Part shown: in pieces, positions 1-5,712 of the stretch
Layout: the number at the start of each line of letters is the position of its first letter
Numbering within the stretch: position 1 is the stretch's first letter
From: Acidobacteriota bacterium
GTDB taxonomy: Bacteria; Acidobacteriota; Vicinamibacteria; Vicinamibacterales; SCN-69-37
Assembly: GCA_021824055.1 (NCBI GenBank)
Contig: JAKALV010000117.1
Span: forward strand, 1-9,595
Direction of reading: 5' to 3'
Length of the DNA: 9,595 bases
Notes under the pieces: model-generated
What the model saw: only the letters and a program-made list of their open reading frames with translations
Told to the model about the DNA's origin: nothing
Database searches by the model: none
Position numbers and translations under genes: made by a program

Positions 1-438
1 CCGAACGCGCAGGACGTCGTACACAACTTCTCGCCGACGTGCGAGGGCGGTCCCGGCGCCGGCGGCGAGTACGACGATGTCGCCAACAACCGCATCAGTT
101 ATGTGATTACGAGCTGGTACGTGAGGCCACAGCCACCAGTCACCTTCAACTTTCACGGAGAGTGCATGAACCCTCTGGGCACGTTCCACGCGGACGCGTG
201 CTCGAGTTTCGCTGTCCATTGGGAGGACACAATGAAGGCGCCCGACCCGCGCCATCCCGAGCGGACGGTGGGATCAACCGGGCAGACGACGGGCGTCGAC
301 TATGTGACGGCCGTCCTTGAAAGCGACCGATGGCGCCTGTGTGAAAGCAGCTATCTGTCGAACCCGGCGCCGAGTCCCCTCATCGAGGCGCTCAGCTTCC
401 TGATCGACGGCCCGCGCGCGTTCTTCACGCGCCACTGA
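1..438 (+). CDS. C-terminal fragment of an unrecognised protein, 5' truncated
   Basis: Frame 1 is open from the first base to a TGA at 436-438, giving 145 residues with no stop; the true start lies upstream of the window. I do not recognise the family. The visible part has four cysteines (about residues 14, 55, 67 and 114 of the fragment), a Gly-rich stretch near residue 16-22, many aromatic residues (SYVITSWY at 33-40) and a hydrophobic segment near the C-terminus (LIEALSFLIDG). The even number of cysteines and the aromatic content would suit an exported, disulfide-bonded protein, but no signal peptide can be seen because the N-terminus is missing. GC-rich wobble positions and the continuous reading frame support coding. 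Several in-frame GTG or ATG codons occur inside the fragment, but the open frame upstream of them makes a short gene starting there unlikely. Confidence 0.6.
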   Translation, partial: PNAQDVVHNFSPTCEGGPGAGGEYDDVANNRISYVITSWYVRPQPPVTFNFHGECMNPLGTFHADACSSFAVHWEDTMKAPDPRHPERTVGSTGQTTGVDYVTAVLESDRWRLCESSYLSNPAPSPLIEALSFLIDGPRAFFTRH

Positions 439-480
439 GGCCGAAGTAGACCGCAGACGTTGAAGGCGGTCACGCGTGCC

Positions 481-532
481 GTACGTAGGGCCGAGCTTCA
501 GCTCGGCCGAGCTAAAGCTCGGCCCTACGTAC
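481..532. repeat. 52-nt double-hairpin palindrome (REP-like), convergent junction
   Basis: Arms 481-498 and 515-532 are exact 18-base reverse complements, and the centre (500-513) is itself a perfect palindrome. The whole element therefore pairs with a single mismatch (499 C against 514 A). It can fold as one long stem or as two tandem hairpins of the form CCGAGCT-NN-AGCTCGG (491-506 and 507-522), with loop bases TC and AA. It lies between two convergent genes and ends 2 bases before the stop of the minus-strand gene at 534. No T-run follows either arm, so it is not a classical intrinsic terminator. A REP/BIME-like repeat or a bidirectional 3'-end stabiliser is more likely. Confidence 0.85.
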
Positions 533-533
533 G

Positions 534-2000
534 TCAGCGCGGCGGGCGGCAGAGATAGAACTTTCCGATCCGTTCGCCGCCGACGCAGGGGTCCTCCTGA
601 ATTCGTAGAAGACGCGGGCCGGCCGCGGCCGCAAGCGATTGGTACTCCGCGATGCGCACCACGTCGGTCGATGCCACCTTGAGTTGCTCGTGCGTCAGGA
701 AGCTGAGTTTGTAGGCTCGCCAGTAGTCCGCCTCCGCGACACCCAGCTTGCGAGCCACGAGTGCGTCGGCGAGCACGCGGATCTCATTGGGCTCCGTGCC
801 TCCGCTGTACCGCCGGATCAGCGCCACATTGTCCGCCGCGGCGATCACCGCCCATCCGGCGACGGCCGCAACGATCGCGCCACGAACCGGACGTCGCGGC
901 TCAACGGCGAGCCCTCCCGCAACGATCCCAACCGGGATCAGCAACGACAACAAGAGGTAGCGGATCGTTCCGTCCGTCGGCGCACGACCGACGGCGTACG
1001 CCACCACGGCCACACACCCGACGCCGGCCAGATACCAGCAGAACGCCGTTCGCCGCGCGAGCGCCGCACCACCCCGCCACAGCACGACCGCCGATCGCCC
1101 GGCGAGCAGGCCCAGCCCGGCGACGATCGGCCACCATAGCCAGTCGTGCCCCTGCGTCGCCACACCGTCCACCACGTGCTGCCCGTTCATCAGCCACGCG
1201 AAGAGGTGATTCACGACCGGTCCGACGCGCGCCGGCAATTCAGCGAGCGACACGCTGGTGCGATCAGAGACATCGGCGAGCTGCGATCCGGCGAACCCGC
1301 CGAGCAGCTGCCCTCGCGTGCCCGGCCCCATCAGGTCGGCGTAGGGCTTCAGGCTGTTCACGCCCTCCCACACGGCGAAGAACGCCACGGCCGCGATCAG
1401 CCACGCGCGGATCGTCTCGGCGCGAAACAGCCGGCGCGTCATCAGCTGTTCGGCCAGGATGACGGGCACCGCATAGATTGCGAACTCGCGATTAAGAAAT
1501 CCAACCGCCAGCACAGCGCCGAACGCGAGCGGACGCTCGCGCAGCCACCAGAGCAACGCGATGTAGATGAACGGCTCGATGCCGCCGCCTTGCGCCTGGA
1601 CCAGCAGCGCGGACGTGAACGGCGGCGCGATGGCGAAGAAGAGCGTGGCCACCAGTCCGTACCACGGCCGGACGCCCGCGCCCTTCCAGAGACCGGTGAT
1701 CAGCAGCGTCGCCGCGGCGAGATTCAATGTGACGATCGCGGCCCTGAGCGATGCCACGGTCGGCCCGCCGAGCCACAGGAACGGCGCGGCAATCCACGCC
1801 TCGACACCGAGCATGTACGACTGTCCGTAGAAGAAGAGCGGAAACGCGCGCCCTTCCTCGAGATGCTTGGCCATCAGTCCAACGATGGCCTGATCCGAAT
1901 CGAAGAAGGACTGCTCGTAGCCGAGAAACACCGCGCTGCGCAGCAGGATCAGAACCCAGGCCACCGTCAGGGCAGCGATCCACTCGCGACGGTGCGGCAT
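534..2000 (-). CDS. Polytopic GT-C/GT39-like membrane glycosyltransferase
   Basis: This 488-residue protein has about ten or more hydrophobic segments. TM1 (about residues 9-27) is followed by a periplasmic-type loop carrying acidic residues, SFFDSDQAIVGLMAKHLEEG (31-50), then FPLFFYGQSYMLG. An acidic first loop after TM1 is the catalytic signature of GT-C enzymes (PMT/ArnT/GT39-like), which transfer sugars from polyprenyl-phosphate donors across the membrane. After about residue 390 the protein becomes soluble and ends with two cysteines (C472, C484). ATG at 2000 is the only reasonable start: the first TM begins nine residues later. No Shine-Dalgarno site precedes it; instead a TAGAAT box sits 6 bases upstream. 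It is divergent from a second GT-C-like gene, so the two may act on the same glycan or lipid. Donor and acceptor cannot be read from sequence. The fold class is fairly secure; the enzymatic activity is inferred. Confidence 0.8.
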   Translation of the reverse strand: MPHRREWIAALTVAWVLILLRSAVFLGYEQSFFDSDQAIVGLMAKHLEEGRAFPLFFYGQSYMLGVEAWIAAPFLWLGGPTVASLRAAIVTLNLAAATLLITGLWKGAGVRPWYGLVATLFFAIAPPFTSALLVQAQGGGIEPFIYIALLWWLRERPLAFGAVLAVGFLNREFAIYAVPVILAEQLMTRRLFRAETIRAWLIAAVAFFAVWEGVNSLKPYADLMGPGTRGQLLGGFAGSQLADVSDRTSVSLAELPARVGPVVNHLFAWLMNGQHVVDGVATQGHDWLWWPIVAGLGLLAGRSAVVLWRGGAALARRTAFCWYLAGVGCVAVVAYAVGRAPTDGTIRYLLLSLLIPVGIVAGGLAVEPRRPVRGAIVAAVAGWAVIAAADNVALIRRYSGGTEPNEIRVLADALVARKLGVAEADYWRAYKLSFLTHEQLKVASTDVVRIAEYQSLAAAAGPRLLRIQEDPCVGGERIGKFYLCRPPR

Positions 2001-2005
2001 GAGGA

Positions 2006-2030
2006 GATTCTACTGTGCGGCGATAGAATC
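2006..2030. promoter_or_regulatory. Mirror-image TAGAAT boxes, candidate leaderless divergent promoter
   Basis: GATTCTA (2006-2012) and TAGAATC (2024-2030) are exact reverse complements separated by 11 bases. Each strand therefore reads a TAGAAT box, a 5/6 match to TATAAT and a fit to the TANNNT form. On the minus strand TAGAAT (2012-2007) lies 6 bases before the ATG at 2000. On the plus strand TAGAAT (2024-2029) lies 5 bases before the in-frame GTG at 2035. Transcription usually starts about 7 bases after a -10 box, which would put the transcript ends at the start codons. No clear -35 box is visible. An operator dyad is the alternative reading. Confidence 0.4.
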
Positions 2031-2034
2031 CATT

Positions 2035-3525
2035 GTGCTCTCGCCTCGCCCGCTGCCCGTTCGCCGGATTGTCATGCCCGCGGTGCTTCTCATCGGCGCG
2101 GCCGCGGCGTGGTACTTCGCGGGCCTCGGCCTGACGCTGAGCCACTACGACGCGCGCGGGCATCTGACGGTGGCGCGTCGTGTCACCGACAGCCTCACCC
2201 CCGGCTGGCGGCAGTTCGGCGCGCTCTGGCTGCCGCTGCCCCACATCCTCAATGCCATCCCGGTGCGATGGATCTGGAATTACCAGACCGGGTTCTCCGC
2301 CGTCGTGATCAATCTTCTCGCTATGGCGCTCGGTCTGGGCGCGCTGGCGCGTCTGGTGGCCCGGCAGACGAACAGCATGTGGGCGGCCCTCGGCGCGGCG
2401 ATGGTCGTGCTGCTGAATCCCGCGGTGCTCTACCTGCAGAGCACGCCGATGAGCGAGCCCCTGCTGTTTGCGTTCTGCTGGCTCGCGCTCGACGCGGCGG
2501 ACCGCACGCTGGATGCGCCAGAGTCCGCTGGTACGCATCCGGCAGCCGGCCCGCTGCTCGCGATGGCCGTGCTCACGCGCTACGAAGCGTGGCCCGTGGC
2601 TGCCGCGCTCGTGACCATCGCCGCGGCTTCGCGCACCGGCCGTGACCGCGCGCGCCTGTTTCTGCGCCTCGCCGTGTGGCCCGCCACCGCCGCCGCCGTG
2701 TTTCTCCTCCTGGGCCGTCTCGCCCTCGGGCGATGGCTCGCTGATGCGGCGTTCTTCACGGCCGACAATCCGGCGGCGCATCACCCGATGGTCGCGGCGA
2801 TGCAGATTCTTCGCGGCTATGTGGATCTCGCGGGCTGGCCGTTTGCCGGGCTCACCGCCATCGGTCTCGTGGCCGGCGCGGGCGTGGCCTGGACGCGCCG
2901 GTCGTCGCGGCCGCTGCTGCCGCTGGCGCTCGCCGCGGCGGCGGCCGTGCCGTTCGTGGCGTTTCTCGACGGCCACCCGTTCCGCATTCGCTACATGGCG
3001 CCGCTCGTCGCCGCCAGCGGCGCGTTCATCGGCCTGGCGATCGCCGCCGCGCCGCGGCGGTGGCGCCCCATCGCAGCCGCCGCGTGCGTCGCGCTGGCGC
3101 TGTGGTCGCGGCCGCCGCTGTCGCTGCAGGCGCCGATGGTCCTCGAAGCGCACCGCGAGCGGCCGGCGCAACTGGGCCGCGGGCCCGTCACCGCCGCGCT
3201 CGCGGCCCATTACGACGGCACGCCGATCCTGGCCAGCATGAGCGCGCTCGGACACTACATGCAGGAAACGTCACGGATCGGGCTGCAACTGCACGACTTC
3301 CTGAACGAGGGCAACGGCGATCTCTGGCAGATCGCCCTGCAGGCGCCGCGGCATCACGTGGGCTGGATCCTCATCGAAGAATCCGCCGAGGGCGGCGATC
3401 AGCTCGCCGCGCTCAGCCGAAAGGACCCGCACTTTCTGAACGGTTTCGCGCGCGTCGCCTCCGGCGGAGGCGCGGCGCTGTACCAGCTACAAGGGCAAAG
3501 GGCAGAGGGCAAAGGGCAAAGGTAA
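2035..3525 (+). CDS. Polytopic GT-C-type membrane glycosyltransferase
   Basis: The frame encodes 496 residues from the GTG at 2035. The frame is also open from an ATG at 1999 (508 residues), and an ATG at 2074 starts directly at TM1. I prefer 2035 because it keeps a basic RPLPVRR stretch before TM1, does not overlap the divergent gene, and sits 5 bases after a TAGAAT box. After TM1 comes an acidic loop, LTLSHYDARGHLTVARRV, then LWLPLPH; later STPMSEPLLF and LTRYEAWPVA occur between hydrophobic segments. This arrangement matches GT-C/GT39-type enzymes that use lipid-linked sugars. A soluble tail follows the last TM (about residue 345 onward). The final codons, from the CAA at 3490, lie almost wholly within a heptad repeat, and the TAA stop lies inside it, so the C-terminal residues are repeat-derived. 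Function at substrate level is unknown. Confidence 0.78.
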   Translation: MLSPRPLPVRRIVMPAVLLIGAAAAWYFAGLGLTLSHYDARGHLTVARRVTDSLTPGWRQFGALWLPLPHILNAIPVRWIWNYQTGFSAVVINLLAMALGLGALARLVARQTNSMWAALGAAMVVLLNPAVLYLQSTPMSEPLLFAFCWLALDAADRTLDAPESAGTHPAAGPLLAMAVLTRYEAWPVAAALVTIAAASRTGRDRARLFLRLAVWPATAAAVFLLLGRLALGRWLADAAFFTADNPAAHHPMVAAMQILRGYVDLAGWPFAGLTAIGLVAGAGVAWTRRSSRPLLPLALAAAAAVPFVAFLDGHPFRIRYMAPLVAASGAFIGLAIAAAPRRWRPIAAAACVALALWSRPPLSLQAPMVLEAHRERPAQLGRGPVTAALAAHYDGTPILASMSALGHYMQETSRIGLQLHDFLNEGNGDLWQIALQAPRHHVGWILIEESAEGGDQLAALSRKDPHFLNGFARVASGGGAALYQLQGQRAEGKGQR

Positions 3526-3639
3526 AGGCAAGAAGAAAAAGGGGAAAGGATGGCGACACTCCGCCTCTCCCCTTCGACCTACCTATTCCCTCTCTCCTCT
3601 TCCCTTTACCTCTGCCCTTTGCCCTCTGCCCTTTGCCCT
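3492..3639. repeat. Long inverted repeat built from AGGGCAR heptads, convergent junction
   Basis: The left arm (3492-3528) is a run of heptads AGGGCAA, AGGGCAG, AGGGCAA, AGGGCAA, then a degenerate unit. The right arm (3603-3639) is its reverse complement with one mismatch in 37 positions. Inner flanks stay purine-rich on the left and pyrimidine-rich on the right, so the pairing extends imperfectly toward the loop (about 3529-3602). It fills the gap between two convergent genes: the left arm holds the stop codon of the plus-strand glycosyltransferase, and the right arm ends 9 bases before the stop of the minus-strand outer-membrane gene. The transcript of either strand would form a very stable stem. 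The strand asymmetry (G+A against C+T) differs sharply from the flanking coding DNA. Confidence 0.9.
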
Positions 3640-3648
3640 AACCTGTCT

Positions 3649-4365
3649 CTAGAAGCGAATGAGAAATCCAAATCTCAGGCTGGTTGATCCGAGATCGATC
3701 TTGGAATCGAGGAAGTCGTTCGTGTTCAGGTTGCCCTGCCCCGTCTGGTAGCGGCCTTCCATCGTGATGGCGTAGATGTCGCCGCCGATCGGCGCGCGGA
3801 AGCCGGCCAGCATCACGGCGCCGGTCGACACGCCGGTCGCAATGTAGCGGGCGTTGTAGACGTTGAAGTTGTCATTGAAGTCGATGAAGTCGCCGATCTC
3901 GCTGTATCGCCACGACGTCACGGCCACGCCGCCGCCCACGTACGGCTGGAACTGCCCCGGCCGGCCGAACGGGATGAACCGCACGACGGCGGTCATCGGA
4001 ATCGTCCGGAGCTTGAAGTTCGACGTGACCTCCGACTGATCCTTGTTCACGTAGTCTCGATAGAGCGTCGGCACCGTGTGCTGGTAGAACGCGCCGCCCA
4101 GGCCGAGCTCAAAGCGGTCGTTGAACGCCAGATTCCATTCGCCGGACGCTTCGGCGCCCGTGAAGTCCTTCACCTCGAAGCGGAAAACCGGCAGATTGGC
4201 GAGCCATACGTCGTGATTGATGCGCGCATCCTCCCCGCGCGGCATGAGCACGCCCACGCTGAGATTGAGCGACTGCACGATCTGCGCGGATGCGGACACC
4301 GCCGATGCCGAAAGCGCGACCAGGGCCACCACCGAGATTCCCAACAGTTTCAGAGAGCGACGCAT
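3649..4365 (-). CDS. Secreted outer-membrane beta-barrel protein
   Basis: The 238-residue protein starts at the ATG at 4365, preceded by AGGAG with 7-base spacing. An upstream in-frame ATG at 4437 would add 24 residues before the signal peptide and is rejected. Residues 1-27 are a standard Sec signal: MRR, a hydrophobic core, then the ASA site before Q28. The mature part alternates polar and hydrophobic residues, with strand-like segments such as FELGLGGAFYQHT, PYVGGGVAVTSWRYS and YAITMEGRYQTG. It ends in LRFGFLIRF, a terminal Phe motif of the kind the BAM machinery recognises. About 210 mature residues suit an eight-stranded OmpW/OmpA-like barrel. No ligand can be inferred. It lies downstream of the phosphatase gene on the same strand, but a 72-base gap with its own candidate promoter and leader hairpin suggests separate control. 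Confidence 0.8.
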   Translation of the reverse strand: MRRSLKLLGISVVALVALSASAVSASAQIVQSLNLSVGVLMPRGEDARINHDVWLANLPVFRFEVKDFTGAEASGEWNLAFNDRFELGLGGAFYQHTVPTLYRDYVNKDQSEVTSNFKLRTIPMTAVVRFIPFGRPGQFQPYVGGGVAVTSWRYSEIGDFIDFNDNFNVYNARYIATGVSTGAVMLAGFRAPIGGDIYAITMEGRYQTGQGNLNTNDFLDSKIDLGSTSLRFGFLIRF

Positions 4366-4372
4366 GTGAAGA

Positions 4373-4377
4373 CTCCT
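4373..4377 (-). promoter_or_regulatory. Shine-Dalgarno site of the outer-membrane gene
   Basis: The minus strand reads AAAAGGAG followed by 7 bases and then the ATG at 4365. This strong site fixes the start at the signal peptide and rules out the longer frame from 4437. Confidence 0.75.
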
Positions 4378-4380
4378 TTT

Positions 4381-4399
4381 GCGCGGCAGTCCGCCGCGC
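4381..4399 (-). promoter_or_regulatory. Stem-loop in the leader of the outer-membrane gene
   Basis: GCGCGGC (4381-4387) and GCCGCGC (4393-4399) form a perfect 7-bp GC stem with a 5-base loop. On the minus-strand transcript it ends just 3 bases before the AGGAG site. No U-run follows, so it is not an intrinsic terminator. It could protect the mRNA 5' end or modulate ribosome access. A chance GC-rich stem cannot be excluded. Confidence 0.4.
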
Positions 4400-4416
4400 C
4401 TCCATCCCCCTCTGAC

Positions 4417-4433
4417 AGCAGGAATGATGCCAA
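4417..4433 (-). promoter_or_regulatory. Candidate sigma-54-type -24/-12 promoter
   Basis: The minus strand reads TTGGCATCATTCCTGCT. Against the sigma-54 consensus YTGGCACGrNNNTTGCW it keeps the -24 GG and -12 GC at the right spacing, with three mismatches (C to T, G to C, first T of TTGC to C). A start about 12 bases after the GC would fall near 4406, giving a leader of about 41 bases that contains the stem-loop and the Shine-Dalgarno site. No enhancer-binding site has been identified, so this is a pattern match only. Confidence 0.3.
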
Positions 4434-4437
4434 CCAT

Positions 4438-5241
4438 TTAGCCGTGCCGGCGGCGCACCGTGTCCAGTGTCGAGAGCACAACCGCGTGCAAGTGTCCGTT
4501 CGAGGCCACGATATGACCGGCGTGGGGCGTGAACGCCTCGCCGGACGTCCCGGTGACGCGCCCGCCGGCCTCCTCAACAATGAGGGCGCCGGCCGCCACG
4601 TCCCAGGCATTCAAGGACTCTTCGTAGAAGCAGTCGAACCGCCCCGCCGCCACGTAGCAGAGATCCAGCGCCGCCGACCCGAGCCGGCGCACCGCCTGGG
4701 AAATCCGCATGAACTCGGCAAACCCGGCAATGAGGTGTCCCGGCTTCTCGCGCACCGAATACGGAAACCCGGTGCACATCAACGCGTCGCCGATGCTGGC
4801 GCAGTCGCTCACGTGGATCCGCCGGCCGTTCAGCCGCGCCCCCTCCCCGCGCTCCGCCGTGAAGAGTTCGTCGGCCATCGGGTCGTAGATCACGCCCAGA
4901 TCCGTGCGCCCGTCGATCTCGAGCGCGATTGATACGCAGAAGATGGCGAGCCCGTGCGCGTAGTTCGTCGTGCCGTCGATCGGGTCGATGATCCAGCGAT
5001 GGCGGACATCGCGGGCGGCCGACGCGCGGCCGTCGGTGCCCTCTTCGCCCAGCACGGCATGATCCGGGAATCGCCCGGCGATCAGCGCCCGGAACTCCCG
5101 CTCCACGCGCACGTCGATCTCGGTGACCAGATCGATCGGCCCCTTCTTTCGAATATCGATGGCGGAACGGAAGTACTGGCGCTGGATCCGGCCGGCCGCC
5201 AGCGCGGCTTCCACGGCCGTGGCGAGCCACTGCGGATTCAA
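4438..5241 (-). CDS. Inositol-1-monophosphatase family protein (SuhB/IMPase type)
   Basis: This 267-residue protein matches the usual IMPase length and hydrolyses phosphate monoesters of sugars or inositol in a Mg2+-dependent, Li+-sensitive reaction. Visible motifs: DLVTEID (residues 37-43), the metal-binding GEEG (66-69, E67), the signature WIIDPIDGTTN (83-93, with D86 and D89 as metal ligands) and AWDVAAGALIVEEAGG (212-227, with D214 as ligand). The start chosen is the TTG at 5241: its TTG overlaps the TGA of the upstream regulator gene (TTGA), so the two are probably translationally coupled. The open frame continues further upstream to 5550 but only through the regulator gene in another frame. 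The true substrate could be inositol phosphate, histidinol phosphate or PAP; the DPIDGTTN motif favours the IMPase branch. I leave out a gene symbol because suhB implies a specific role. Confidence 0.88.
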   Translation of the reverse strand: MNPQWLATAVEAALAAGRIQRQYFRSAIDIRKKGPIDLVTEIDVRVEREFRALIAGRFPDHAVLGEEGTDGRASAARDVRHRWIIDPIDGTTNYAHGLAIFCVSIALEIDGRTDLGVIYDPMADELFTAERGEGARLNGRRIHVSDCASIGDALMCTGFPYSVREKPGHLIAGFAEFMRISQAVRRLGSAALDLCYVAAGRFDCFYEESLNAWDVAAGALIVEEAGGRVTGTSGEAFTPHAGHIVASNGHLHAVVLSTLDTVRRRHG

Positions 5242-5672
5242 GCGAGCTTCTTGACGAGCCGCACCGACATCCCGCCCTCGGGCCGCCGGGCGATCTCGAC
5301 GTCGTCCATGAAGCTCTTCATGAAGAAGATGCCGCGGCCGCTGGATTTCAGCACGTTTTCGGGCGCCAGCGGATCGGCGATTTCCTCGGGCTCGAACCCC
5401 GCCCCTTCGTCCAGGACCTCGATCGTGAACAGCGTGGGCGTCTGCTTGGGCGACAGGGTGAACTGGACCACCACCTGCTTGGCCTCGTCCTCGCGGTTGC
5501 CGTGCTTGATCGCGTTGATCACCGACTCGCGCACGGCCACGCTCACCCAATGGGCGCTGTCCTCGTCGAGCCCGGCCAGCTCAGACAATCGGTCGCTTAC
5601 CAGTTCGATGACGTCGAGCAGGTCATACGAACTTCGAAGCGCGAGACGAATTACATGGCCCATGTCGGTCAT
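5238..5672 (-). CDS. RsbW-like ATP-binding protein (anti-sigma factor type HATPase)
   Basis: 144 residues, the usual length of single-domain RsbW/SpoIIAB-type kinases. It carries the GHKL ATP-binding boxes in order: N box VAVRESVINAIKHGN (residues 46-59, with E49, N53 and H57), G1 box VLDEGAGF (86-93, DxGxG) and G2 box SSGRGIFFMK (110-119). There is no dimerisation/phosphoacceptor or membrane domain, so it is not a sensor histidine kinase. Family members bind sigma factors or phosphorylate STAS-domain antagonists; no sigma factor, STAS or PP2C gene lies nearby, so its partner is elsewhere. ATG at 5672 is chosen; ATG at 5663 (142 residues) is equally possible, as neither has a clear Shine-Dalgarno site. 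The frame is open far upstream, but that part lies antisense to aroA. The stop overlaps the phosphatase start, forming a two-gene unit. Confidence 0.82.
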   Translation of the reverse strand: MTDMGHVIRLALRSSYDLLDVIELVSDRLSELAGLDEDSAHWVSVAVRESVINAIKHGNREDEAKQVVVQFTLSPKQTPTLFTIEVLDEGAGFEPEEIADPLAPENVLKSSGRGIFFMKSFMDDVEIARRPEGGMSVRLVKKLA

Positions 5673-5689
5673 GAAGAGCGCGGAATCGC

Positions 5690-5700
5690 TAACATAATAA
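5690..5700. promoter_or_regulatory. AT-rich patch with possible -10 boxes between divergent genes
   Basis: The 40 bases between the divergent starts at 5672 and 5713 contain one AT-rich island in a very GC-rich context. It reads CATAAT on the plus strand (5693-5698) and TATTAT on the minus strand (5699-5694), each a 5/6 match to TATAAT. No convincing -35 box is seen on either side. The short spacing means promoters for aroA and the regulator gene would have to overlap. Confidence 0.25.
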
Positions 5701-5712
5701 GCGGTCTCGACT

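Noticed and set aside
39..320. 93-codon plus-strand frame near the left edge
   Set aside because: Very Arg-rich and overlaps the frame that is open from the first base with balanced composition.
481..532. Intrinsic transcription terminator
   Set aside because: The stem is strong, but neither strand has a following T-run; kept as a palindromic repeat.
1146..2645. 499-codon plus-strand open frame across the divergent glycosyltransferase genes
   Set aside because: It is Arg/His/Pro/Gln-rich with no domain or membrane pattern, and it overlaps two well-supported genes; a GC-rich shadow frame.
1492..3255. 587-codon minus-strand open frame
   Set aside because: Composition is Arg/Gly/His-rich low complexity, it is antisense to a clear membrane protein and crosses the divergent promoter; a shadow frame.
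3492..3639. CRISPR-like repeat array
   Set aside because: The repeats are 7-base tandem units with no spacers, and the two arms are inverted rather than direct.
4381..4399. Terminator between the phosphatase and outer-membrane genes
   Set aside because: On the transcribed strand the stem is followed by AAAAGG, not U residues, and it sits immediately before the Shine-Dalgarno site.
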